Made by a program: the position numbers and the translations under genes
Notes under the pieces: model-generated
The model's input: the letters and a program-made list of their open reading frames with translations, nothing else
Told to the model about the DNA's origin: nothing
The model's database searches: none
Part shown: one piece after another, positions 17,504 to 25,975 of the stretch
Numbering within the stretch: the first letter of the stretch is position 1
How the letters are laid out: every line of letters starts with the position of its first letter
Assembly: GCF_009856625.1 (NCBI RefSeq)
Contig: NZ_CP047241.1
Coordinates: forward strand, 3,720,001-3,784,000
Source of the DNA: Aquitalea denitrificans
GTDB taxonomy: Bacteria; Pseudomonadota; Gammaproteobacteria; Burkholderiales; Chromobacteriaceae
Length of the DNA: 64,000 nt
Direction of reading: 5' to 3'

Positions 17504-17842
17504 ATGAAACTGGTCACCGCCGTGATCAAGCCATTTAAGCTTGATGAAGTACGTGAAGCACTATCCGCCATCGGCGTACAAGGGATTACCGTCACGGAAG
17601 TCAAAGGGTTCGGCCGTCAGAAGGGCCATACCGAGCTGTATCGTGGTGCTGAGTACGTAGTGGACTTTCTGCCCAAGGTAAAACTGGAGATCGCCATTGA
17701 CGACAGCCTGCTGGATCAGGTTGTTGAGGCCATCGAAAAATCAGCACGTACCGGTAAAATTGGCGACGGCAAGATTTTTGTCTTCGAGCTGGAACAAATC
17801 GTACGGATTCGGACCGGCGAAACCGGTATCGACGCGGTTTAA
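17504..17842 (+). CDS. glnK: PII nitrogen-regulatory protein GlnK
   Basis: A 112-residue trimeric PII signal protein. It reads ATP/ADP and 2-oxoglutarate, is uridylylated on T-loop Tyr51, and blocks AmtB when nitrogen is ample. The N-terminus MKLVTAVIKPFKLDEVREAL is canonical. The T-loop GRQKGHTELYRGAEYVVDFL contains the uridylylated tyrosine, and the C-terminal PII signature TGKIGDGKIFV is present. The ATG at 17504 follows a strong AAAGGAG; an in-frame ATG at 17453 lies upstream of the predicted transcript. It is linked to amtB with a 30-base gap. Confidence 0.95.
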   Translation: MKLVTAVIKPFKLDEVREALSAIGVQGITVTEVKGFGRQKGHTELYRGAEYVVDFLPKVKLEIAIDDSLLDQVVEAIEKSARTGKIGDGKIFVFELEQIVRIRTGETGIDAV

Positions 17843-17872
17843 GCGACGCCATTGCCATACAGGGGAAATCAA

Positions 17873-19183
17873 ATGAAGAAGAAACTTGCTGCATTGGGTG
17901 GCAGCCTGCTAGCACTGGCACTGCCGGTACTGGCGGATGCACCTGCTGGTCCGGCCATGGCCGATTTCAAGGTGATCAACTCCGGCGATACCGCCTGGAT
18001 GCTGACCTCCACTGCATTGGTGCTGTTCATGACCATCCCGGGCCTGGCACTGTTCTATGGTGGCATGGTTCGCAAGAAGAACGTGCTGGCAACCCTGATG
18101 CAAAGCTTTGCCATCACGGCACTGGTGACTGTGCTGTGGGCCATTGTTGGCTACAGCTTGGCGTTCACCGTTGGTAATCCCTATTTGGGTGATCTGAGCC
18201 GTGTCTTCCTGGATGGCATGGACTACATCGCCGATACCAAAAAGGTAGCGGTTCACCCTGCTGCCGGTACCATTCCGGAATCGGTGTTCATGATGTTCCA
18301 GATGACCTTTGCCATCATTACCCCGGCACTGATCACCGGCGCATTTGCTGAACGGATGAAGTTCTCTGCCCTGCTGATCTTTACTGCACTATGGTCTTTG
18401 CTGGTTTATGTACCGGTTGCCCACTGGGTATGGGGTCCGGGCGGCTGGATGAGTGGTCAAGGCGTGCTGGACTTTGCTGGCGGCACCGTGGTGCACATCA
18501 ATGCTGGTATTGCTGGTTTGGTTTGCGCCCTGGTAATGGGCAAGCGTATTGGATTCGGCAAGGAAGCCATGCCGCCGCATAACCTGATTCTGACCCTGAT
18601 CGGTGCATCCATGCTGTGGATTGGCTGGTTCGGCTTTAACGCTGGCTCCGCAGCTGCCGCCGATGGCCGTGCCGGCATGGCGATGGTCACCACACAGGTT
18701 GCAACTGGCTTGGCAGCTCTTGCCTGGACCTTTGCTGAGTGGATTCACAAGAAAAAGCCGTCGGTGCTGGGTATTGCTTCCGGCGCAGTCGCTGGCCTGG
18801 TTGCCATCACGCCGGCTGCTGGTTTTGTGGATGTAAAGGGTGCGCTGATTATCGGTGCCGTTGCCGGTGTAGTTTGCTTCTGGGGTGCAACTGGCCTGAA
18901 GCACATGCTGGGCTATGATGATTCCCTGGACGCATTCGGTGTACATGGTGTGGGCGGTATCGTGGGTGCCCTGCTGACAGGTGTGCTCGCGGTGAAGAGC
19001 ATTGGCGGCGCTGAGGGCAGCCTGGCGACTCAGGCTATCGGCGTGGGAGTCACCGTGGTGTACTGCGGCATCATCACCTTCATCCTGCTGAAGATCATTG
19101 ACGTGGTTGTTGGTCTGCGTGTGGCTGAAGACGAAGAACGCGAAGGCCTGGACGTGGTACTGCACGGCGAACGTGTGGAGTAA
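17873..19183 (+). CDS. amtB: ammonium channel AmtB
   Basis: A 436-residue trimeric ammonium/ammonia channel with 11 transmembrane helices. A cleavable signal peptide (MKKKLAALGGSLLALALPVLADA) precedes them, as in E. coli AmtB. The twin pore histidines are in VAHWVWGPGGWM and DAFGVHGVGGIVGALL. The start is chosen at 17873, behind AGGGGAAA; an in-frame ATG at 17852 lies 21 bases upstream. The C-terminal tail ERVE lies where GlnK docks in E. coli. The pair glnK-amtB is the standard nitrogen-starvation operon. Confidence 0.96.
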   Translation: MKKKLAALGGSLLALALPVLADAPAGPAMADFKVINSGDTAWMLTSTALVLFMTIPGLALFYGGMVRKKNVLATLMQSFAITALVTVLWAIVGYSLAFTVGNPYLGDLSRVFLDGMDYIADTKKVAVHPAAGTIPESVFMMFQMTFAIITPALITGAFAERMKFSALLIFTALWSLLVYVPVAHWVWGPGGWMSGQGVLDFAGGTVVHINAGIAGLVCALVMGKRIGFGKEAMPPHNLILTLIGASMLWIGWFGFNAGSAAAADGRAGMAMVTTQVATGLAALAWTFAEWIHKKKPSVLGIASGAVAGLVAITPAAGFVDVKGALIIGAVAGVVCFWGATGLKHMLGYDDSLDAFGVHGVGGIVGALLTGVLAVKSIGGAEGSLATQAIGVGVTVVYCGIITFILLKIIDVVVGLRVAEDEEREGLDVVLHGERVE

Positions 19184-19221
19184 GCCACGCGCTTAGACAG
19201 ATTTTGTGGTAAGGGACTTAG

Positions 19222-19246
19222 GGGCGCTTCGGCGCCCTCTTTTTTT
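19222..19246 (+). terminator. terminator after amtB
   Basis: GGGCGC / GCGCCC stem with a stable TTCG tetraloop, followed by a T-rich run. Confidence 0.88.
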
Positions 19247-19281
19247 GGCTGCCGCGAGGGCTATGTTAGGTTTCAGTGCAT

Positions 19282-19314
19282 AAAAAAAGCACCGGGGTCA
19301 CACCCGGTGCTTTT
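19282..19314 (-). terminator. terminator after metK
   Basis: AAAAGCACCGGG / CCCGGTGCTTTT stem, with a T run on the minus strand, 25 bases past the metK stop. Confidence 0.9.
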
Positions 19315-19338
19315 ACCTTGCTTTAAGCTTCTGCCGGC

Positions 19339-20508
19339 TTACAGACCAGCGTCTGCGCGCAGGGCTTCCACTTTGTCGGTACGTTCCCAGGTGAATTCCG
19401 GCTCTTCACGGCCGAAGTGTCCGTAAGCAGCGGTCTTGCCGTAGATCGGGCGCAGCAGGTCCAGCATCTGGATGATGCCTTTCGGGCGCAGGTCAAAATG
19501 CTTCTTCACCAGTTCCACGATCTTTTCGTTCGGGATCTTGTTGGTGCCGAAGGTATCCACCGCAATCGAGGTGGGCTCGGCCACGCCGATGGCGTAGGAA
19601 ACCTGGATCTGGCACTGGCGTGCCAGGCCCGCAGCCACGATGTTTTTGGCCACGTAACGGCCGGCATAGGCTGCCGAGCGGTCTACCTTGGACGGATCCT
19701 TGCCGGAGAAGGCACCACCACCGTGCGGGGCGGCACCGCCGTAGGTATCGACAATGATCTTGCGACCGGTCAGGCCGCAATCGCCCATCGGGCCACCAAT
19801 GACGAAGCGACCGGTCGGGTTAACCAGATACTTGGTTTCGGCAGTCAGCATTTCCGGCGGCAGTACCGGCTTGATGATGTCTTCGATCACGGCTTCGGTC
19901 AGCGTCTTGTGGTCGATTTCCGGGCTGTGCTGGGTGGACAGCACCACGGTGTCGATACGCTTGGGCAGGCCGGTTTCGCCATCATAAACGCAGGTAATCT
20001 GGCTCTTGGCATCCGGACGCAGCCACGGCAGGCGGCCATCCTTGCGCAGCTCGGCCTGGCGCTGTACCAGACGGTGGGCGTAGTAGATGGGGAAAGGCAT
20101 CAGCGTCGGGGTTTCGTCGCAGGCATAGCCGAACATCAAACCCTGGTCGCCAGCGCCCTGGTTCAGGTCCAGGCCTTCGCCTTCATTCACGCCCTGGGCG
20201 ATATCTTGCGATTGCTTGTCGTAGCAGGCCATGACAGCGCAGCCGTGGTAGTCGAAGCCCAGCTCGGAGCTGTCATAACCGATGCGCTTGATGGTTTCGC
20301 GTGCAACTTTGATGTAGTCGATATTGGCCGAGGTGGTAATTTCACCAGCCAGCACCACCAGGCCGGTGTTGACCAGGGTTTCGGCTGCCACGCGAGCGTA
20401 TTTGTCTTCGCGCAGGATGGCATCAAGGATGGCATCGGAGATTTGGTCGGCTACTTTGTCCGGATGACCTTCCGATACCGATTCCGACGTAAACAGATAT
20501 TCGCTCAT
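19339..20508 (-). CDS. metK: S-adenosylmethionine synthase
   Basis: Makes SAM from methionine and ATP. The 389-residue protein starts MSEYLFTSESVSEGHPDKVAD. It has the two family signatures, GAGDQGLMFGYACDET (about residues 115-130) and the P-loop-like GGGAFSGKDPSKVDRS (about residues 256-271). The ATG at 20508 gives the family start; an in-frame ATG lies upstream at 20535. It is divergent from the lipid A acyltransferase genes across only 77 bases, and no SAM riboswitch fold was recognised there. Confidence 0.96.
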   Translation of the reverse strand: MSEYLFTSESVSEGHPDKVADQISDAILDAILREDKYARVAAETLVNTGLVVLAGEITTSANIDYIKVARETIKRIGYDSSELGFDYHGCAVMACYDKQSQDIAQGVNEGEGLDLNQGAGDQGLMFGYACDETPTLMPFPIYYAHRLVQRQAELRKDGRLPWLRPDAKSQITCVYDGETGLPKRIDTVVLSTQHSPEIDHKTLTEAVIEDIIKPVLPPEMLTAETKYLVNPTGRFVIGGPMGDCGLTGRKIIVDTYGGAAPHGGGAFSGKDPSKVDRSAAYAGRYVAKNIVAAGLARQCQIQVSYAIGVAEPTSIAVDTFGTNKIPNEKIVELVKKHFDLRPKGIIQMLDLLRPIYGKTAAYGHFGREEPEFTWERTDKVEALRADAGL

Positions 20509-20585
20509 TTGTTTGTTGATTCCCGAATAAAGCAAAACAGTGTGATGATAAAATAGGCCGCTTTACGATCACCACTGACTAAACC

Positions 20586-21479
20586 ATGTCCAAGCTGGTC
20601 CAACTCGTGTTGTCCTTGCTGGCGCGTTTGCCGCTGTCCTGGCTGCAATGTCTCGGCGCCATTCTGGGGCGGCTTACTTACCTTTCATCGCCCCGCTACG
20701 CAGAGCGGATGAGAAGTAATCTGGCGTCGAGTAAAATCTGTGAAAATTATCAGGTTTTACAAGGACTAGTCAAACAATCTGCACTGGAAACCGGTAAAGG
20801 TGCATTGGAATTGTCAATAGCCTGGTGCCGGGAGCCCGAAGACATCGCCGCGCTGGTAAAAGCCTGTCACGGCTGGGAGCGTGTTGAACATGCCTTACAG
20901 GCAGGTCACGGTATTGTTTTTGTCACCCCGCACCTGGGCAGCTATGACATTGCTGGTCGTTATATCAGCTCGCGTCTGCCCTTTCCATTGACTGCCATGT
21001 ACCGTCCTCCCAAGCTCACCTGGCTGGAGCCGGTCATGCAGGCGGGCCGCGCCCGTGGCAAGGGCAAGACCGCACCAGCAACCGGTGCAGGTGTGCGCAT
21101 TCTGATGAAAGCACTCAAATCAGGTGAAGCCACCATCATTCTGCCCGATCAGGTTCCCGGCAACGGCGAAGGGGTGTGGGCTCCATTTTTTGGCAAACCC
21201 GCCTACACCATGAGCCTGGTGCCGCGGCTGGCACAGGTTGCCGGTGTGGAGGTGTTGTTTTTCGTCGGTGAGCGCCTGCCCCGCGGTGAAGGCTTTGTCG
21301 TGCATATCGAAGCCATGCCCCAGCCTTTCAGTGGTGACAAGGATGCTGACTGTGCGCTGCTGAACCAGACAGTGGAAGACCTGATCCGCCGCTTCCCCAG
21401 CCAGTACCTGTGGAGCTACAACCGTTACAAATGCCCGGCAGGCGTCACTCCGCCGGACCATCAGCAAGGAAACCCATGA
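20586..21479 (+). CDS. lipid A late acyltransferase (LpxL/HtrB family), copy 1
   Basis: A 297-residue inner-membrane-associated acyltransferase that adds a secondary acyl chain to lipid A from acyl-ACP. It has an N-terminal hydrophobic segment and the catalytic HX4D motif HLGSYD (about residue 118). The substrate-pocket stretches PDQVPGNGEGVWAPFFG and SQYLWSYNRYKC follow. Its stop overlaps the next start (ATGA), so the two acyltransferases are translationally coupled. Which acyl position each copy modifies (LpxL or LpxM role) cannot be told from sequence. Confidence 0.88.
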   Translation: MSKLVQLVLSLLARLPLSWLQCLGAILGRLTYLSSPRYAERMRSNLASSKICENYQVLQGLVKQSALETGKGALELSIAWCREPEDIAALVKACHGWERVEHALQAGHGIVFVTPHLGSYDIAGRYISSRLPFPLTAMYRPPKLTWLEPVMQAGRARGKGKTAPATGAGVRILMKALKSGEATIILPDQVPGNGEGVWAPFFGKPAYTMSLVPRLAQVAGVEVLFFVGERLPRGEGFVVHIEAMPQPFSGDKDADCALLNQTVEDLIRRFPSQYLWSYNRYKCPAGVTPPDHQQGNP

Positions 21480-22342
21480 AGATTGCTTTTGCCCTGTTAT
21501 GGCTGATTCGTCTGCTGCCCATGTGGGCCATCGGCATGCTGGCTGATGCCATTGGCCTGCTTGCTTATCATCTGGCTGCCGATCGCCGCAAGGTTGGCCT
21601 TACCAATCTGCGGCTTTGCTTTCCGGAGATGAAAGAAAAAGAGCGCGAACGGCTGATCAAGGCCAATTTTGGCTACATGATCCGTCTTGTACTTGAGTAT
21701 GGTGTGGCATGGTGGAGTTCTGCCGAGCGCATCCGCAAGCTGGTCACCATCAAGAATCTGCACATTGTTGAGGAGCTGCGCGCTAAGGGCGAGGATGTCA
21801 TCCTGTTCTATCCCCACTTTGTCGGTTTCGAGATGTGCGTTTTCGCACTGAACCAGGTACTGCCGCTGGTCAGCGTGTATTCACAGCAGAAGAACGATAC
21901 GCTGGATGCACAGATCTATGCTGGCCGCCAGCGCTACAACAATTGCTATATCGTGCCGCGCAATGAAGGCCTGCGCTCCATCATCAAGGCCATGCGCAAG
22001 GAACATACCCCTTTCCTCTACCTGCCCGATCAAGACTTTGGGGTGCGTGATTCAGTGTTTGTGAAATTCTTCGAGAAGGATGCCGCCACCATTACGGGGC
22101 TGTCACGCATCAGCAAACTGGCACGTGCCCGTGTGGTTCCGCTGATTGCCCGCAGAGTGGGTAACCGCTTTGAGCTCGAGTTCTACCCGGCCTGGGAAAA
22201 CTATCCAACAGAGGATGTCGTGGCCGATACCCGCCGCATGAATGCCTTTCTGGAAGAGCGCATCCGCGAGATTCCCGAGCAATACTTCTGGCTGCACAAG
22301 CGCTTCAAAAACCGTCCTGAAGGCGAAGCGCGCGTCTACTGA
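21476..22342 (+). CDS. lipid A late acyltransferase (LpxL/HtrB family), copy 2
   Basis: A 288-residue paralogue of the preceding gene, with an N-terminal membrane anchor (LLWLIRLLPMWAIGMLADAI). The catalytic motif is HX4E (HFVGFE, about residue 116), the glutamate version also seen in E. coli LpxL. PDQDFGVRDSVFVKFF and EQYFWLHKRFKNRP complete the family pattern. The ATG at 21476 sits in the ATGA overlap behind AAGGAAA; upstream in-frame ATGs lie inside copy 1. The pair likely supplies both secondary acyl chains. Confidence 0.88.
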   Translation: MKIAFALLWLIRLLPMWAIGMLADAIGLLAYHLAADRRKVGLTNLRLCFPEMKEKERERLIKANFGYMIRLVLEYGVAWWSSAERIRKLVTIKNLHIVEELRAKGEDVILFYPHFVGFEMCVFALNQVLPLVSVYSQQKNDTLDAQIYAGRQRYNNCYIVPRNEGLRSIIKAMRKEHTPFLYLPDQDFGVRDSVFVKFFEKDAATITGLSRISKLARARVVPLIARRVGNRFELEFYPAWENYPTEDVVADTRRMNAFLEERIREIPEQYFWLHKRFKNRPEGEARVY

Positions 22343-22369
22343 CCCGGTAGGGGCGCACTTGGCAACATG

Positions 22370-22394
22370 ACCCGGCACAAGCCGGGTTTTGTTT
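22370..22394 (+). terminator. terminator after the acyltransferase pair
   Basis: ACCCGGC-ACAA-GCCGGGT stem-loop followed by TTTGTTT. Between this and the next terminator (22395-22601) no gene or clear signal is seen. Confidence 0.85.
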
Positions 22395-22601
22395 ATCCCT
22401 GATCCCGTCTGCAGTCGCAACGAGCCACTTATCCGGGCTGCTGGCCATAACCATGCAGGCACCGCCCTCGCCCCTTACTCGCCCATTCCCGGCCCTCTCT
22501 CCTTCCCTGGCCCCTCCCATTCTTTTGCCACAAGCTTGTATCTGGCCATACCGGGTTGCCGAGTGGCTTCAGCCCCGGGTCAAGCATGGATTTCAGACAT
22601 G

Positions 22602-22627
22602 AAAAAACCCGGTCGGAGCCGGGTTTT
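22602..22627 (-). terminator. terminator of the nuo operon
   Basis: AAAACCCGG / CCGGGTTTT inverted repeat with a six-base loop and a T run on the minus strand. It lies 19 bases past the DUF2818 gene stop, marking the end of the complex I transcript. Confidence 0.88.
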
Positions 22628-22645
22628 CTTGCACTGCCAAGTTGC

Positions 22646-22942
22646 TTAGCTACTGCGCTTTTTCCAGAACGTCTGATAGACGAAACCGGGAAAAGCAAAC
22701 ACCAGAAACAAGGCAACTGTCGTGACATAAAACTGCCAGTGCTGCTGCTGAACCGGCATCTGCTTGGCCTCAAGAAAGCGGGCAAACAGACCAACCAGCA
22801 AAAACAACACTACCATTTCCAGCAGACGCCAACCAAAATGCTTGTTGGCCACAGGCAGCAGCCCTACCAGACGCGAAGTCAGGAACGGCAGGTTTGCCGC
22901 CAGAAAGGCAACGATCAGCAAAGTAGCAACACTGGCTTGCAT
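22646..22942 (-). CDS. DUF2818 family small membrane protein
   Basis: A 98-residue protein with three predicted membrane helices (ATLLIVAFLAANLPFL, LLEMVVLFLLVGLFARFL, YVTTVALFLVFAFPGFVYQTFW). It matches the DUF2818 family, which in betaproteobacteria lies directly after nuoN. The gap to nuoN is 15 bases, so it is the last gene of the complex I operon. An accessory or assembly role in complex I is plausible from this fixed position but unproven. There are no catalytic motifs. Confidence 0.85.
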   Translation of the reverse strand: MQASVATLLIVAFLAANLPFLTSRLVGLLPVANKHFGWRLLEMVVLFLLVGLFARFLEAKQMPVQQQHWQFYVTTVALFLVFAFPGFVYQTFWKKRSS

Positions 22943-22957
22943 ATGCAGGGCTTTCGC

Positions 22958-24412
22958 TTAGATTGCTGCCAGCGACTGCTTCATCGCCTGCAGGCACAGC
23001 ACGATCACACGTTCCGGCACTACACCCAGCACCAGCAGGGCGATGGCATTCACCGACAACACCAGCTTCATGTCAGCGCGCATCACGATGGCCGAGCTAT
23101 CCTGTGCTTCGTCGAAGTAGATGGTCTTCACAACACGCAGGTAGTAGAAGGCACCAATCAGCGACATCATCACCGCAACAATGGCCAGCCAGTACAGATG
23201 GATGTCCACGATGGCCTTGATCACGGCAAACTTGGCATAGAAGCCAGCCAGCGGCGGAACACCGGCCATGGAGAACATGGTCAGCAGCATCAGCAGTGCA
23301 TACCAGCTGTTACGGTTGTTCAGGCCCTTCAGATCATCCAGGGTTTCGCATTCGAAACCGGCACGGGACAGGCCCATCAGGATGCCGAAGCTGACCATGG
23401 ACATCAGCACGTAGATCAGGGAGTAGAACAGCGCTGCGGCATAGCCACCCGGCGTACCGGCCAGCAGGCCCAGCAGCAGGAAGCCCATGTGCGAGATGGT
23501 GGAGTAAGCCAGCATGCGCTTGATGTTGGTCTGTGCAATGGCGGTGATGTTACCGATAGCCATCGACAGAACCGCAACCAGTGCCAGCATGGCTTGCCAG
23601 TCAGCCACCATGGCCTCCAGGCCTTGCACCAGAATGCGCAGGACAAAGACGAAGGCAGCCAGCTTCGGCGCAGCGCCAATCATCAGGGTAACGGCAGTGG
23701 CCGAGCCCTGATAAACGTCAGGCACCCACATGTGGAAAGGCACGGTACCCAGTTTGAAGCACAGGCCAGCCACGATGAATACCAAGCCGAATACCAGCAG
23801 CATGTCATTGGCGGTATGCGCCTTGACAGCCTTGGCAACCAGCGCCAGATCCAGCGTGCCGGTAGCACCGTAAATCATGGAAATACCGTACAGCAGCAAG
23901 CCGGAAGCCAGCGCGCCGAGCACGAAGTACTTCATGGCGGACTCGGTGGCCTTCACCGAATCGCGTTGCAGCGCAATCAGCGAATACAGCGACAGCGACA
24001 GCAGCTCCAGCCCCATGTACAGCGACACAAAGCTGGATGCGGACACCATGAAGTTCATACCCAGCAAGGCAAACAGTGCCAGGGAGAAGAACTCGCCGCG
24101 CAACAGGCCGCGGTCAGCAATGTACTGGCGGCTGTATACCAGCACGATGGCGGTACTGCCGTACATGGCCAGCTTTACCAGACTGGACAAGGCATCGCTG
24201 ACAAACATGCCAGAGAAGGTATGTACCGGCACCACCGGGTAGGTTTGCACCTGCAATACGGCACAGACTGCCAACGTCAGCAAGGCGAGGCCGTAATGCA
24301 TGCCACGCTTTGCGTCAGAGATAAAGGCATCGAGCATGAGGATGACCAGAATTGCCCCGGACATGAACAGTTCGGGCAATGCAGGCATCAGGTTCAGATC
24401 AGCCCAATTCAT
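22958..24412 (-). CDS. nuoN: NADH-quinone oxidoreductase subunit N
   Basis: A 484-residue, 14-helix antiporter-like proton-pumping subunit of complex I. The proton_antipo_M core is visible, including KLGTVPFHMWVPDVYQGSAT with its conserved lysine and tryptophan, and NIKRMLAYSTISHMGFLLLG. It starts MNWADLNLMPALPELFMSG. Encoded last of the 14 nuo subunits, with 23 bases separating it from nuoM. It is typical in all respects. Confidence 0.96.
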   Translation of the reverse strand: MNWADLNLMPALPELFMSGAILVILMLDAFISDAKRGMHYGLALLTLAVCAVLQVQTYPVVPVHTFSGMFVSDALSSLVKLAMYGSTAIVLVYSRQYIADRGLLRGEFFSLALFALLGMNFMVSASSFVSLYMGLELLSLSLYSLIALQRDSVKATESAMKYFVLGALASGLLLYGISMIYGATGTLDLALVAKAVKAHTANDMLLVFGLVFIVAGLCFKLGTVPFHMWVPDVYQGSATAVTLMIGAAPKLAAFVFVLRILVQGLEAMVADWQAMLALVAVLSMAIGNITAIAQTNIKRMLAYSTISHMGFLLLGLLAGTPGGYAAALFYSLIYVLMSMVSFGILMGLSRAGFECETLDDLKGLNNRNSWYALLMLLTMFSMAGVPPLAGFYAKFAVIKAIVDIHLYWLAIVAVMMSLIGAFYYLRVVKTIYFDEAQDSSAIVMRADMKLVLSVNAIALLVLGVVPERVIVLCLQAMKQSLAAI

Positions 24413-24435
24413 TATGTTTTCCTTATGGCCTTAGC

Positions 24436-25938
24436 TTAGAGCTTGGTCTGCGCAACATGCGCAATCAGGTCATTCACCGACAGGTGCATCTTCTCGACGA
24501 AGCCTTGCGGATACAGACCCATGCCCAGCACCGCAATGGCCAGAACGACCAGCACCAGGAACTCGCGTTTGTTCACGTCAGCCATGTCTTCAACGTGGTG
24601 ATTGCTCACCTCGCCAAAGATCACCCGCTTGTACATCCACAGGGTGTAAGCAGCGCCGAAGATCAGGGTGGTGGCAGCCAGTGCGGCATACCAGAAGTTC
24701 ACCTGTACCGCACCCATGATCACCATGAACTCACCGGCAAAACCGGAAGTCGCCGGCAGACCGGAGTTGGCCATGGCAAACAGCATCATGAAGGCAGCAA
24801 AAATCGGCATCTTGTTGGCTACGCCACCGTAGTCGGCGATGTTGCGGCTGTGCACGCGGTCGTACATCACACCGATACAGAAGAACATGCCGGCAGAAAC
24901 GAAACCGTGCGACACCATCTGTACCAGTGCACCTTCAACCGCCCACTGGTTCAGGTGCGAACCGGTGAACATGAACATGCCAAGGGTGACAAAACCCATG
25001 TGGGAAATGGAGGAGTAAGCCACCAGTTTCTTCATGTCGGTTTGCACCAGCGCCACCAGACCGATGTACACCACGGCAACCAGCGACAGGGCAACCATGA
25101 TCCACGACAGTTCACGTGCGGCATCCGGCAGGATGGGCAGGGCAAACCGCAGGAAGCCGTAAGCACCGATCTTCAGGGTGATGGCTGCCAGCACCATGGA
25201 GCCACCTGTCGGGGCTTCCACGTGGGCATCCGGCAACCAGGTATGTACCGGCCACATCGGCACCTTCACGGCAAAAGACAGGAAGAAGGCGATGAACAGC
25301 AGGATCTGCACGTTCAGCGGAATCTTGGCAATCGCCTGGAAGGCTTGGATGTCGAAGGTCTTACCAGCCTGGAAGTACAGGTAGATCAAGGCAACCAGCA
25401 TCAGCAGCGAACCGAGCAGGGTGTACAGGAAGAACTTGAAGGACGCATACACACGACGCGGACCACCCCAGACACCGATGATCAGGTACATCGGGATCAG
25501 CATGCCTTCAAAGAAGACATAGAACAGGATGGCATCCAGCGCGGCAAATGCACCGTTGATCAGGCCGGACATGATCAGGAAAGCGGCCATGTACTGCGAC
25601 TGGCGCTTCTTGATGACTTCCCAGCCAGCCAGCACCACCATCAAGGTGGTGAAGCTGTTGAGGATGACAAACAGCATGGAAATGCCATCAACACCCAGGT
25701 GGTACTGGATACCGAAGGAGGCAATCCACGGCTTCACTTCCTCGAACTGCATACCGCCGTTCAGGTTGTCAAAGCCGGTAAACAACGGCAGGGACAACAG
25801 GAAACTGATCAGGGCACCGGCTACGGCGACCCAGCGAGCCAAGGTGGCCCGTTGGTCTCCTCCCGTAGCCAGTACCAGCAACCCGGCCACGATCGGGGCC
25901 CAGATCACCAGACTTAACTGATTTGTGAACATAGTCAA
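24436..25938 (-). CDS. nuoM: NADH-quinone oxidoreductase subunit M
   Basis: A 500-residue, 14-helix antiporter-like subunit of complex I. The conserved glutamate helix lies near residue 144 (DAILFYVFFEGMLIPMYLIIG). The core VPMWPVHTWLPDAHVEAPTGGS carries the lysine/histidine proton-path residues, and KKLVAYSSISHMGFVTLGMF follows. Start at 25938; the gap to nuoL is 37 bases. Confidence 0.96.
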   Translation of the reverse strand: MTMFTNQLSLVIWAPIVAGLLVLATGGDQRATLARWVAVAGALISFLLSLPLFTGFDNLNGGMQFEEVKPWIASFGIQYHLGVDGISMLFVILNSFTTLMVVLAGWEVIKKRQSQYMAAFLIMSGLINGAFAALDAILFYVFFEGMLIPMYLIIGVWGGPRRVYASFKFFLYTLLGSLLMLVALIYLYFQAGKTFDIQAFQAIAKIPLNVQILLFIAFFLSFAVKVPMWPVHTWLPDAHVEAPTGGSMVLAAITLKIGAYGFLRFALPILPDAARELSWIMVALSLVAVVYIGLVALVQTDMKKLVAYSSISHMGFVTLGMFMFTGSHLNQWAVEGALVQMVSHGFVSAGMFFCIGVMYDRVHSRNIADYGGVANKMPIFAAFMMLFAMANSGLPATSGFAGEFMVIMGAVQVNFWYAALAATTLIFGAAYTLWMYKRVIFGEVSNHHVEDMADVNKREFLVLVVLAIAVLGMGLYPQGFVEKMHLSVNDLIAHVAQTKL

Positions 25939-25975
25939 AACCTAAGTAGTTATTCCAATTCCAGAGGTCTGGGCC

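Noticed and set aside
20509..20585. SAM-responsive riboswitch in front of metK
   Set aside because: Only 77 bases lie between the two divergent starts and no SAM-I, SAM-II or SAH-type core could be recognised by eye.
22395..22601. Small gene between the lipid A acyltransferase and nuo terminators
   Set aside because: Short frames exist but none has a ribosome site or recognisable product; the stretch is flanked by two terminators pointing toward each other.
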